A stretch of DNA of 64,000 nt, from assembly GCA_016714085.1 (NCBI GenBank), contig JADJNW010000003.1:186001-250000 (forward strand). The letters run 5' to 3'. Positions 20,735 through 29,777 of the stretch are shown in pieces. The stretch's first letter is position 1. Every line of letters starts with the position of its first letter. The DNA is from Saprospiraceae bacterium (GTDB lineage Bacteria; Bacteroidota; Bacteroidia; Chitinophagales; Saprospiraceae). The notes beneath the pieces were generated by a model. The model did not search any database and was not told the DNA's origin. It was given only the letters and a program-made list of their open reading frames with translations. A program made the translations under genes and the position numbers.

Positions 20735-23700
20735 ATGATGAAAACTTCCGCAGAAAAATCATCCAACATAGTTCTTCCAGTGCCTCCAAATCCATTTTCA
20801 GGAAACCCGGAGAAAGCAGTTTTTTTGCGCCTGCGGTACAAATGAAGATGAAAGTCAGTCAGCCCGGTGAAAAGCACGAGCAGGAAGCCGACGCTATGGC
20901 CGACAAGGTGATGCGTATGCCAGAACCCAAGCAGGATGAGAATATCCAGATACAGCGCAAGGAAAAAGAGGAAGAAAAAATCCAGGCAAAAGGTCAAGAA
21001 GAAGAACAGGTACAAAGACAACCAAATGAAGAAAAGGAAACCCTTCAGCGGCAGGAGATGCCAAAAGAAGGACAGATTCAACGGCAACAGGAGAAAGAAG
21101 AAAATGTCCAGCGCAAGGAAATGAAGGAGGAAGGTGTCAAAGTGCAACGCAAGGAAAAAGAAGAAGATAAAATTCAAGCAAAAACCGAAGAAAAAGAACA
21201 GGCTCAACGTCAAGAAATGCCTCAAACGGAGGAAAAGGTACAAAAGCAAGAAGAGGAAGAACAAGTTCAAAGAAAACCCAATGGCACACCGACCGTTACG
21301 TCTAATATTCACAGTGCGATCAATCAGAAAACCAGCGGAGGACAAAACATATCACCTGACGTCAAAGGTTTTATGGAAAACCGCTTCAGCGCCGATTTTA
21401 GTGGTGTAAAAATCCACACCGATCAGGGCGCTTCCAATTTAAGTAACCGCCTCAGTGCCAAAGCTTTCACTTATAAAAATCACATCTTTTTCAATAAAGG
21501 ACAGTACGAGCCGGGTACCAGCGGTGGCAAGCATTTACTGGCGCATGAACTGACGCACGTTATTCAACAAGGTCAAGCCGCCCAGCGCAAAGCCCATGTA
21601 AGTACCACGCCTACTCAACCGCACGTACAACGCTTGGGTATCAGTGATGCCTTGGATTATTTTGCTGATAAAGCATATCTCATTCCTGGTTTCCGAATGT
21701 TTACAATCATTTTAGGTGTGAATCCGATCAATATGCAATCGGTTGATCGGAGTGCAGCGAATATTTTGCGTGCAATTGTTGAGTTCCTTCCAGGTGGCAA
21801 TTTGATCACACGCGTTCTTGATAAATATGGCGTATTTGAAAAAGCAGGCACTTTTGTGGAACAGCAGATTCAAACGCTTGGCATGACCGGCGGTGTTATT
21901 CGAGATGCGATCAATCGTTTCCTCGATTCTTTGAGTTGGAGTGATATTTTTGATTTGGGTGGCGTTTGGGAACGCGCGAAGCGAATTTTCACAGAACCCA
22001 TTACCCGAATCAAGAATTTTGTTCAAGGCCTCTTTAGCGCCATTTTGCAATTCATCCGCGATGCAGTGCTGCGTCCCTTAGCTTCACTGGCGGAAGGCAC
22101 GCGTGGCTACGATCTGGTGAAAGCACTGTTGGCAATGGATCCACTCACGGGCGATCCTTATCCCAGGACAGCCGAGACGATCATTGGAGGATTTATGAAG
22201 TTGATCGGTCAAGAAGAAGTCTGGGAAAACATCAAAAAAGGAAACGCGGTAGCTCGTGCCTGGGCTTGGTTTCAAGGAGCATTAGCAGGATTAATGGGCT
22301 TTATACAACAGATTCCAACGCTTTTACTCAATACGCTGCGTTCACTTGAATTACAAGACTTTCTCATCTTACCGCAGGCTTTTGGCAAGATTTTCAGGGC
22401 GTTTGGTGGATTTGTCGGGCGTTTTGTATCCTGGGCAGGCGGCACTGTTTTGAGCTTGTTAGAAATTTTGTTTTCTGTCGTAGCGCCAGGAGCAATGCCT
22501 TATTTGAAGCGCGCCGCAGGCGCATTCCAGAGTATTTTGCGCAATCCGGTAGGATTTATTGGCAATCTGATTCGGGCGGTCGTTCAGGGCTTCCGCAATT
22601 TTGCTGGCAATATAGGCAAGCACTTGAAAAGCAGTTTAGTCGAATGGCTTACTGGTACATTAGGAGGGGCAGGTGTGTATATCCCTCAAGCATTTACACT
22701 TCAAGAAATTATCAAATTTGTATTATCGGTATTGGGTTTAACCTGGCAGAATATTCGTCTAAAACTTGTGAAAGTACTTGGCGAGTCAGCAGTAAAAGCG
22801 ATGGAAAAAGGCGTGGAAATTGTCACTGCCTTAGTGAAGGAAGGCCCTGCCGCAGCCTGGGAACTCATCAAAGAGCAACTGAGCAATCTCAAAGAAATGG
22901 TGATGGCTGAAATTATGAATTTTGTAGTAGTAAAAATTGTGCAAAGCGCTGTCACTAAGCTACTTACCAGTCTCAACCCTGCCGGAGCGGTCATCCAGGC
23001 AATCATTGCTATTTACAATACCATTATGTTTTTGGTGGAGCGGATCAAGAAGATCATCCAGGTAGGTATGGCGGTGATCAATTCAATCATGGAAATTGCA
23101 AGTGGTGCCATCGGCAAAGCTGCTGCGAAAGTAGAACAAACCATGGCAGGCTTGCTCACATTGGCTATCAGCTTCCTGGCACGCATCGTTGGCTTGGGTA
23201 AGGTTTCAGATGTTGTCATAAAAATTATTCAGAAAATTCGCGCACCGATTGATCGGGCTATTGATAAATTAATAGAATGGATTGTAAAAACTGTAAAAAA
23301 TCTTTTCAAAAAAGGGAAAGGGCCGGATACGCGTAGTCCGCAGGAAAAACAGAAAGACCTGCAGCTTGCCTTGAAAGAAGCGAATACGCTGGTTGCAAAT
23401 GAAAACTATGGACGAGAGGATATTGAACAACGATTACCTGCTATTAAAACGAAATATAAACTCAGCCTTCTACAATTAAAAGTCGATGCGGAAACCGAGT
23501 CGGACGTTCTACTTCATGTACATGGCGAAGTCAATCCGGGCGATGACACAGAAAAGAAGAAAAAACCTAAGCGGCCACCTGTAAAGGTAGGCGATAAGGT
23601 TCAAATCATGCATAATGGGGATTGGTCGGTTGATTTTCTGAAAATTACATCCCAGGTCAATCAATTTAAATATGAAGCGGCTGGCAAGATCGATAAAAAT

Positions 23701-23781
23701 GATATTTCTAAAGCACTTTTCTCAAAAGACTATTTGAAAGATTGGCGAAAATACAATCCTTATAAAACCGGAGATGCATAG
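20735..23781 (+). CDS. DUF4157 CIS cargo/effector protein, cut off before its toxin tip
   Basis: About 1015 residues. Domain order: an N-terminal Ser-rich leader; DUF4157 (VSQPGEKHEQEADAMADKV at ~45-70, then FMENRFSADFSGVKIHTDQ and the zinc-protease-like HELTH at ~270); a Gln/Glu/Lys-rich linker between the two DUF4157 halves; about 550 residues of hydrophobic amphipathic helices (~310-870); a basic linker; then a small domain (VKVGDKVQIMHNGDW). DUF4157 proteins are typical payloads of extracellular CIS. The continuous frame can be followed back to an ATG at 20707, but that overlaps the previous gene by 19 bases and gives an odd leader. An ATG at 20735 in the next frame gives MMKTSAEKSSN, the usual start of such proteins, and one missing base near 20764 would join it. 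A TAG at 23779-23781 ends it just before the toxin tail. Confidence 0.85.
20938..21284 (+). repeat. Degenerate Gln/Glu/Lys repeat tract in the DUF4157 gene
   Basis: About 115 codons form imperfect repeats around the motifs IQRK, VQRQ, KEKEEEK and RQEMP (for example QIQRKEKEEEKIQ and VQRKEKEEDKIQ, two close copies). The encoded stretch is highly charged and probably a flexible or coiled-coil spacer that separates the N-terminal DUF4157 motif from the HELTH half. Similar VQRQ-rich linkers are common in this protein class. The purine-rich repetition also makes it prone to slippage. Confidence 0.75.
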
Positions 23782-24150
23782 AAAGCTATTAAAAATCTAA
23801 ATGCCTGGGGCAGTTACAAAGACGCAAGCCAAACCTTGAGCTATAGGAAACACGGCAATTTTAATGTGCCTCCCGGGAAAAACTGGCATCATATACATGA
23901 GCAAGCAAATGCCGGCCCAAATAATCTCGGCAACCTTGCATTAACCGATGCAAATCTTAATCAAGGCTTTTTGAATGCGTACTTCCGAAAATCTTATCCA
24001 GAAACCAATAATATACCATTACGACAATTTTTGCAAGGGAAAGACCATTCAGAACATATGGCTTGGGGACTAAAAGCTATTGCAGCTGCCGGCAAAGCTG
24101 TATCTTGGGGCAAAGATGAAGGTAGAGGACCTTATAATGAAATTGAATAG
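23782..24150 (+). pseudogene. Cut-off C-terminal toxin domain (histidine-rich, HNH-like nuclease candidate)
   Basis: Directly after the TAG that ends the DUF4157 protein, the same frame stays open for 122 codons to a TAG at 24148. It encodes KAIKNLNAWGSYKDA, then FNVPPGKNWHHIHEQANAGP, NNLGNLALTDANLNQGF and DHSEHMAWGLKAIA. The W-H-H-I-x-E-Q motif followed by an asparagine-rich N-L segment resembles the WHHIVEQ-type nuclease tips of polymorphic toxins. One nonsense change (for example TGG to TAG) would explain the gap. There is no good separate start: the first candidate is a TTG at 23836, inside the domain. Either the tip is lost, or it needs readthrough, or the stop is a sequence error. Nuclease activity is inferred from motif only. 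Confidence 0.65.
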
Positions 24151-24168
24151 TATTCAACAAAAAATTAT

Positions 24169-24939
24169 ATGAATAAAAAGGTGAAATATTCCATAAAGCT
24201 GCAGGATTTTCCGTCTTTTCAATTCTTTGCAGGAGCGAAAGAGTTTATGGAAAAATTTAAAGCTTATGAATTGGAATATTCCTATTATCTGTTTGATTTA
24301 AAAGAAGAAATCTGGAAAGAAGCAGAAAAAACGCTGGAATCCAGTCAATTACAATTTAGCAAATCCTATGAAGTAGAACTCTCGCTACCTGAAATGGCGA
24401 CCTATCCTGCATTCAACCTGGTAATTCCTTCTATTTATGATATTTTAATGATGGGGGTAAATGGAAGTAAAATTATTAATAGCGAAGAATTAAAGGAAAC
24501 ACCTTTAGCGGTGGATTTTGGTACTAATATTAAAATATTAAAAAAATCTGTTGTCGAAATTATAGAGCGTTTAGGGGTAAAACTTGATTTTATTGATTCG
24601 ATTAATGTAAAAAATGAGCGATATTTTTTAATAAATGATTTCCAGGAATTAAAGACTCCATGAATTTTTGAAAACGTAAATGCAATTAAAGAAAATGGCG
24701 ATCCTTATGCCGATACTTATTATGCAGAGGGCTGGGACGGCAGAAGTATTATTACAGAAGAAGGGATTCAATTCATCAATCAATATCATATCTGTAATTC
24801 TTATTTATTTTCTTTTCAAGAAAAAACTTATAAACAAAATGTCCCTAATTATATCATTTCCGGAAAATTTGCTTATGAATTAAAAAATCGTTTTAATGAG
24901 CAAATTCAGCTAATACCAATTACATTTGACCATGTCTAA
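24169..24939 (+). pseudogene. Immunity-like gene for the cut-off toxin, interrupted by an in-frame TGA
   Basis: An ATG at 24169 opens a frame coding for 164 residues (MNKKVKYSIKLQDFPSFQFF) up to a TGA at 24661. The same frame continues without another stop for 92 codons to a TAA at 24937 (IFENVNAIKENGDPYADTYY, ending FNEQIQLIPITFDHV). The true 3' end overlaps the ATPase start by eight bases, as at the other coupled junction at 29770, so the ancestral gene was almost certainly 256 codons; a Trp codon (TGG) at the TGA fits. It lies 18 bases after the toxin tail, the place of an immunity gene. I do not recognise the family firmly; the C-terminal IISGKFAYEL pattern loosely recalls Imm11/Imm43-like proteins. 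Confidence 0.6.
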
Positions 24940-26266
24940 AATCACATCAAACGCTTCTAATCTCCACGCCGCTCTTGCCTACCTGCGCGAAATCATTGCT
25001 GCTCGCCTGAAAGTCCACAATAACCCATCAGAAAAAACGGAAATTAAAGCCGATGCTTATTATCAGGACAGCTCTGTTTTTGCGCATTTTATGGAAGCAC
25101 ATCAACCTGATTTTGAGGAATATACAACACTTTTGCTTGCATTTGCCCCACATCTGCATCCAGGCTTTTTTGATGAAATTATTGCCGAACATTTGCCAAA
25201 AGGTGGAGACTTGGCAGAATTCGGTGGGAAGCGCGGCGCGAATCATCGCGGTATCCTTCCTACTGGTGAAACAGTACAATTTATTGTCGCGGGTGATGAT
25301 TTGGAAAAAAGGATTCAGATTCAACAATTATTTACTAGTGAACATTGGTTTTACCGCAAAGACATTCTTCGTTTAGAGTCCGTCCCTGATGGGGAGCCGT
25401 TTATGAGCGGGCGATTAATATTGGATGAGGAGATATTAGAATTATTGACTTCCGGGCAAGTTACACGACCCAGACTCAGTGCAAATTTTCCTGCGGAATA
25501 TATCACAACTGAATTGGAATGGAGCGATCTGGTGCTACCTGAACAAACCTGGCATCAAATTAAAGAAATTGAGAATTGGTTATATTTTAATTCAAAATTA
25601 TTATACGATTGGGGTATGCATCGCAAGATAAAACCCGGTTATCGAGCTTTGTTTCATGGTGCTCCAGGCACAGGCAAAACCCTTACGGCCTCTTTGCTGG
25701 GCAAGTACACCAAGCGCGATGCCTTTCGGATTGACCTATCTAAAGTAGTTTCTAAATACATCGGTGAAACCGAAAAGAATCTGGATAAAATTTTCCATAA
25801 AGCAGAAAACAAAAACTGGATTCTGTTCTTTGACGAAGCAGACGCCTTATTTAGCAAGCGTACCAGCGTGCGGGATGCCCATGATCGTTATGCCAACCAG
25901 GAAGTAAGTTATCTGCTGCAACGCATCGAAAGTTATCCTGGATTGATTATACTGGCTTCCAATTTCAAAAGCAATATCGACGAGGCTTTTATGCGCCGAT
26001 TTCAATCGATTGTTTATTTTCCGATACCAAAAGCGCCAGAGCGATTGCAGCTTTGGCAAAAGGCCTTCCCGGCGCAGGTTTCACTGGCTTCGGATATCGA
26101 TTTGCAAAAAATCGCACAGCAGTACGAACTCACCGGTTCCAATATCATTAATATTACTCAATTTTGTTGTCTTGATCTTTTATCAAAAGAAAGAACAGAG
26201 CTTTCATTGAAAGAACTCATGAACGGTATTCGGCGAGAATATGCCAAAGAAGAGAAAGCATTGTAG
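24932..26266 (+). CDS. CIS AAA+ ATPase (Pvc15-type)
   Basis: A 444-residue AAA+ protein. Residues 1-~200 are the CIS-specific N-terminal domain (HPGFFDEIIAEHLPKGGDL). The ATPase core has Walker A GAPGTGKT at ~243, the DLSKVVSKYIGETEKNL segment, Walker B ILFFDEADALF with Asp301, sensor ILASNFKSNIDEAF and the RR arginine finger (MRRF). In PVC-like systems this ATPase is needed for assembly or effector loading rather than sheath recycling, unlike ClpV. The ATG at 24932 is chosen over a TTG six bases earlier. It overlaps the immunity-like frame by eight bases (ATGTCTAA). Confidence 0.93.
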   Translation: MSKITSNASNLHAALAYLREIIAARLKVHNNPSEKTEIKADAYYQDSSVFAHFMEAHQPDFEEYTTLLLAFAPHLHPGFFDEIIAEHLPKGGDLAEFGGKRGANHRGILPTGETVQFIVAGDDLEKRIQIQQLFTSEHWFYRKDILRLESVPDGEPFMSGRLILDEEILELLTSGQVTRPRLSANFPAEYITTELEWSDLVLPEQTWHQIKEIENWLYFNSKLLYDWGMHRKIKPGYRALFHGAPGTGKTLTASLLGKYTKRDAFRIDLSKVVSKYIGETEKNLDKIFHKAENKNWILFFDEADALFSKRTSVRDAHDRYANQEVSYLLQRIESYPGLIILASNFKSNIDEAFMRRFQSIVYFPIPKAPERLQLWQKAFPAQVSLASDIDLQKIAQQYELTGSNIINITQFCCLDLLSKERTELSLKELMNGIRREYAKEEKAL

Positions 26267-26300
26267 ATGAAATACCTCAAATGCACTGATTTTTAAGTCT

Positions 26301-26336
26301 TTTGAATTTTTTATTTACAATTTTTAGTACCTTTTG
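26301..26336 (+). promoter_or_regulatory. Candidate Bacteroidota-type promoter for the CIS accessory genes
   Basis: TTTG at 26301-26304 and TACCTTTTG at 26328-26336 resemble the -33 TTTG and -7 TAnnTTTG elements of the Bacteroidota housekeeping sigma factor, with one extra base in the -7 box and a slightly long 23-base spacer. The ATG of the membrane protein gene follows 27 bases after. This is the first sizeable gap after the structural genes, so a separate promoter is plausible. Confidence 0.35.
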
Positions 26337-26362
26337 CAAAAATTAACATCGAACTCATCATT

Positions 26363-27508
26363 ATGGAAACCTTGGAAATTATCATCGGACTAATTTTTAT
26401 CTACCTCTTGCTCAGTTTGTTAGCTACTACCGTACAAGAATTATATGCTTCGGTCATATCATTGCGTGGTAAAGTATTATTAAAAGCAATTGCAAAATTG
26501 TTAGAAGTAGATACCGTAGAAGGCGTTGATCAAATTGCCAATAGCAAGCAGGCAAAGGCATTTAAAGAAAAAATCAAGCAAAGCAAAGTTTTTCAAAAAT
26601 ACAGCAGCAAATTCCTGTGGATCAAGCAATTACCTTCTTATTTATCTTCAGAGCAAATCACAGCGGTCATACAAGACTTGATGGGTAAAGATGCTCAGAT
26701 ACCTGATTCTTTTCAAGATAGAAGCCTTTCAGGTGAACAGACTATTACGGAAACACCTCTAATGCTTTCCCAAATTCGCCAGGATGATCTGCACAAACAA
26801 TTAAGTATTCTTTTCAAAAGCGACGCCAACCGCCCCGTGACGCTGACTCGTTCGGCGAGCGGTGAAGCGACTCCACCAGAAATCATCGAGGATAAGAATG
26901 TAATAGCCGAAGCAAAGGCCGGTTTTAAAAAGCATTACGATGAAATCATGAATCGGGCTACCGGCTGGTACAAACGCGCTGTACAATGGAATCTAATTGT
27001 TTTTGGCTTGATCATTGCCTTGGCTTTTGATGCCGATACGTTTAAGATTTATTCTAATTTGACCAAAAATCCTAATGATCGCCAACAACTGATAGAACTT
27101 GCAACCAACTTTACAGACGAGAATCGAATTGAAATATATACTACATCCAAGGATACTTCTCAAGAAAATACTGGACAAAATGATAGTGCTGCCGTGCAAA
27201 GAGCATCTGAATTGCGCGCTTTGCTGGATTCAATTTTGGTGAATGAAATTCAGAACGTCCCGTCCCCATTGGGTTTGGGTTGGGAAATATCGCTATCTCA
27301 ACAAGCAGATAATGCAAAAGCGGAAGGGCAGAAAGCCTGGCGTTTTTATATTATTAAAATATTCGGCTGGTTAGTCACTGCATTGGCAGTTTCGCTGGGA
27401 GCGCCCTTTTGGTTCGATTTATTACAAAAAGTCATTAATATTCGCAATGCCGGCGTGCGGCCGCAAGATGCCGAAAAGAAGCAACAAGCTACGAACCAAA
27501 GTAATTAA
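26363..27508 (+). CDS. CIS-linked membrane protein of unknown function
   Basis: A 381-residue protein with an N-terminal membrane segment (EIIIGLIFIYLLLSLLATTV), a mostly soluble helical middle (~30-205), then two more membrane segments (LIVFGLIIALAFDAD at ~215 and IIKIFGWLVTALAVSLGAPF at ~335) and a cytoplasmic end with FWFDLLQKVINIRNAG. The motif S-L-G-A-P-F-W-F-D-L-L recurs in uncharacterised membrane proteins of many bacteria. It follows the ATPase by 96 bases in the same direction. In other systems a membrane-anchored partner holds a CIS at the envelope; this protein is a candidate for such a role, but no sequence motif proves it. Confidence 0.7.
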   Translation: METLEIIIGLIFIYLLLSLLATTVQELYASVISLRGKVLLKAIAKLLEVDTVEGVDQIANSKQAKAFKEKIKQSKVFQKYSSKFLWIKQLPSYLSSEQITAVIQDLMGKDAQIPDSFQDRSLSGEQTITETPLMLSQIRQDDLHKQLSILFKSDANRPVTLTRSASGEATPPEIIEDKNVIAEAKAGFKKHYDEIMNRATGWYKRAVQWNLIVFGLIIALAFDADTFKIYSNLTKNPNDRQQLIELATNFTDENRIEIYTTSKDTSQENTGQNDSAAVQRASELRALLDSILVNEIQNVPSPLGLGWEISLSQQADNAKAEGQKAWRFYIIKIFGWLVTALAVSLGAPFWFDLLQKVINIRNAGVRPQDAEKKQQATNQSN

Positions 27509-27580
27509 TCAGGATTCAAATTTTTTAGTATTGCCGTCACAATTTTTCATCAGATTTTTCAATTTATACAGAAAAAACAG

Positions 27581-28063
27581 ATGAAGATGTGGTTATCAAC
27601 TTTTGTCTTATCCCTGGCGCTTTCTTTTATGAGTTGCACACCAAATGAAGAAATAACGATTAATAGTCAATTTCAAACAGAGTTTGTCAAAGCAGTTAAT
27701 GCCCTGCGAACAGAAGGTTGCAAATGCGGCACGACGAAGATGCCGCCTGTAGCGCCGATTTCCTGGAACGATCAACTCGCTGAAGCTGCACAACGCCATG
27801 CAAATGATATGGCCAAAAACAAGCATTTCGATCATACAGGCACCGACGGTAGTTCTTCTGCACAGCGCATTTCTGATGCCGGGTACAAATGGCGCTCGGT
27901 TGGTGAAAATATTGCCTGGGGCTATCAGGATATTGAAGCGGTCATAGCAGGCTGGGTGAAAAGCAAAGGACATTGCGAAAATATGATGAGCGCTGATTTT
28001 ACCGAAATGGGGGCTGCTCAAAATGGAACTTATTGGGTACAGACGTTTGGACGATCAAGGTGA
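27581..28063 (+). CDS. CAP/SCP-domain secreted lipoprotein
   Basis: A 160-residue protein with a signal peptide ending in a lipobox-like LSFMSC (Cys19), then a CAP (SCP/PR-1) domain: FVKAVNALR, ISWNDQLAEAAQRHANDMA, then HFDHTGTDG, VGENIAWG, then VKSKGHCENMMS and WVQTFG. The CAP cavity residues His and Glu (HAND, GEN) are present. Bacterial CAP proteins are secreted or envelope proteins of mostly unclear biochemistry. Downstream there are 160 bases with purine-rich word repeats (GGAAGCAAGGTGACGAGG) and no gene. The link to the CIS is by position only. Confidence 0.88.
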   Translation: MKMWLSTFVLSLALSFMSCTPNEEITINSQFQTEFVKAVNALRTEGCKCGTTKMPPVAPISWNDQLAEAAQRHANDMAKNKHFDHTGTDGSSSAQRISDAGYKWRSVGENIAWGYQDIEAVIAGWVKSKGHCENMMSADFTEMGAAQNGTYWVQTFGRSR

Positions 28064-28152
28064 AATGGAGACTTGGAAGCAAGGTGACGAGGAGACAAGG
28101 TGAAGGGGAGAAGGGATATAAATCCTCAAATTTTTTCACCTGCAAATAATCT

Positions 28153-28184
28153 TTTGGCTTGAAATCAAATTTTAACTAAATTGG
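28153..28184 (+). promoter_or_regulatory. Candidate Bacteroidota-type promoter for the peptidoglycan-binding protein gene
   Basis: TTTG at 28153-28156, a 20-base spacer and TAAATTGG at 28177-28184 fit the -33 / -7 pattern (TTTG, TAnnTTTG) with one mismatch and ideal spacing. The start codon lies 40 bases downstream. It would drive the pair of genes 28224-33267. Confidence 0.4.
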
Positions 28185-28223
28185 ACGCAAAAAGCAATAT
28201 TACCCACTAAACCCAAACATCTA

Positions 28224-29777
28224 ATGGCATCTTTAACCCAAAACCTGCAAAATCTGCTGCAAAACAAAGAGTTAGATCAGCAACTCGCTTCTGGTGCAAA
28301 AAATCCTCATGTGAAGTCGCTTCAGCAAATGCTGTTCGAAATGGGTTTTGGCAAGGAATTGAACTGGGATCAATCGGGCGCTGATGGCGATTTTGGAAAA
28401 AGTACCACTCAGGCTTTAAAGGTTTTTGCGCAAAGAAATGGCATCCAATCGGACGGCGCAGTCGTCACGCCAGAACTAGCAAACAAGATTATTGAGCGTT
28501 ACAGTTTGGTTCCTCATTTGAAAGCGCTGCTTCGCGCTGCTCGGTTTGGTCTGGCTGCACAATTTTATCAACCTGCGTTAGCCGATCACCCGGGTAATCG
28601 TAGCGTCGCGCTTTGCCTGTTTGCCTTGGGCTTTATGCAAACCGATGAAAATGAAGCTTTAATAGAATTTGCTCGCCTGGAAAATCTTCCTTATGATGGC
28701 CAAACTTTTAATCCTGTGCTTGGCAAAGGCTTATTTGATTGCTTGCTTTATTATTATGGCGATGATTTTGTGAAAATTTCTTTATATGAAAAAGCCAGCG
28801 GTGGCCTCACCATTACTGAAGATGGTAAAATTGTAAAAGTCGCTTCTGAAATTCAGCAAGCACAATTTAAAAAATACAAAAAGGGCATTTTTACTGTTGG
28901 AAATCAGCTGATTGCGAATTTTATTGAAACCAAACGCGATTTGCTGCAAGAATTAGATTTGAGCCAATCCTCACTCAATGTAATGCTTGCCGTTTCGGAA
29001 AATGAAGGAAACCTTGACGCGATCAATACCTGGGATAATTCTTTTATGACCTTTGGTATCTTCCAATGGACGCTCGGCAGCGATAGTGCCAGTGGTGAGT
29101 TGCCCGCATTGCTCAAAAAAATTAAAGAAAAAGAGCCACAAGCTTTTGCGGATTACTTCGCGCTATTTGGCATCGATGTACATGCAGCTACTGACAATAC
29201 TTATGGTTTTATCAGCTATAAGGATGCCAAGGTAAATACTTCGGCTGCCAAGGATCGCTTCCGATTCCCGATTTGGGGTTTTCGCTTTTGGAGCGCAGGG
29301 CAAGACGATCGTATCAAAGCAATTCAAATTGAACACGCCATGAGTCGGCTCAAGAATTTCTATTGGCATAATAAGTTCAATATCAATAGTTTTATGCTTT
29401 CGCAAATTATCACATCCGAATATGGTGTTGGTTTAATTTTAGATAATCATGTCAACCGTCCAGGTTATGTACAACCTTGTATCAAAGAAGCCATGCGCAG
29501 AACCGGATTGAACAATCCCGCTGCATGGACGACTGCTGAGGAACGCAAGGTCATCGATGCTTATTTGAACATCCGCGAAACCTTTGGCAATTCGCCTATG
29601 ACAGACGCTGCAAAACGAGCCAGAGTGACCAAAAACTATCTGAATAGAGGCATTATTTCTGACCAACGCAATTCATTCCGCTATTCCGCAACAAGTGAAA
29701 GATCATTAAACAATTTCCCCGTGCCGCCTTCGGACTACCGCGAGGAAGACTATGCTGAAATCCGTCATCATGAATAA
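28224..29777 (+). CDS. Peptidoglycan-binding protein with a lysozyme-like domain, linked to the CIS
   Basis: A 517-residue protein. Residues ~25-90 are a PG_binding_1-type domain (HVKSLQQMLFEMGFG, then SGADGDFGKSTTQALKVFAQ and GAVVTPEL). Residues ~230-420 look like a lysozyme/transglycosylase-type fold: VSENEGNLDAINTWDNSF followed by MTFGIFQWTLG, where Glu in SENEG is the candidate catalytic acid. No signal peptide is visible, so export by the CIS or action after lysis would be needed to reach a wall. The stop overlaps the next start by eight bases (ATGAATAA), so the two products are probably made together. Cell-wall hydrolysis is inferred from the domain pattern. Confidence 0.65.
   Translation: MASLTQNLQNLLQNKELDQQLASGAKNPHVKSLQQMLFEMGFGKELNWDQSGADGDFGKSTTQALKVFAQRNGIQSDGAVVTPELANKIIERYSLVPHLKALLRAARFGLAAQFYQPALADHPGNRSVALCLFALGFMQTDENEALIEFARLENLPYDGQTFNPVLGKGLFDCLLYYYGDDFVKISLYEKASGGLTITEDGKIVKVASEIQQAQFKKYKKGIFTVGNQLIANFIETKRDLLQELDLSQSSLNVMLAVSENEGNLDAINTWDNSFMTFGIFQWTLGSDSASGELPALLKKIKEKEPQAFADYFALFGIDVHAATDNTYGFISYKDAKVNTSAAKDRFRFPIWGFRFWSAGQDDRIKAIQIEHAMSRLKNFYWHNKFNINSFMLSQIITSEYGVGLILDNHVNRPGYVQPCIKEAMRRTGLNNPAAWTTAEERKVIDAYLNIRETFGNSPMTDAAKRARVTKNYLNRGIISDQRNSFRYSATSERSLNNFPVPPSDYREEDYAEIRHHE

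Noticed and set aside
20722..21345. Long open frame on the minus strand opposite the DUF4157 linker
   Set aside because: It is Phe/Leu-rich because it mirrors the purine-rich Gln/Glu/Lys repeats; no start context or family.
23836..24150. The toxin tail as a separate gene starting at TTG 23836
   Set aside because: The start would fall after the first conserved residues (NAWGSYKDA), and the frame is continuous with the DUF4157 gene across one stop.
24680..24883. Small separate gene after the immunity-like gene
   Set aside because: It is an out-of-frame shadow; the frame continuing from 24169 through the TGA to 24939 encodes protein-like sequence and ends at the coupled ATPase start.
855..26266. 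Prophage with a contractile tail
   Set aside because: Sheath, tube, baseplate and tape-measure genes are present, but there is no capsid, portal, terminase, integrase or lysis module, and the Pvc15 ATPase, DUF4255 and DUF4157 genes are CIS markers.
6142..26266. Type VI secretion system
   Set aside because: VgrG, PAAR and gp25-like proteins are shared, but no TssJ/L/M membrane complex, TssB/C pair or ClpV is present; the ATPase is the Pvc15 type and the sheath is a single long protein.
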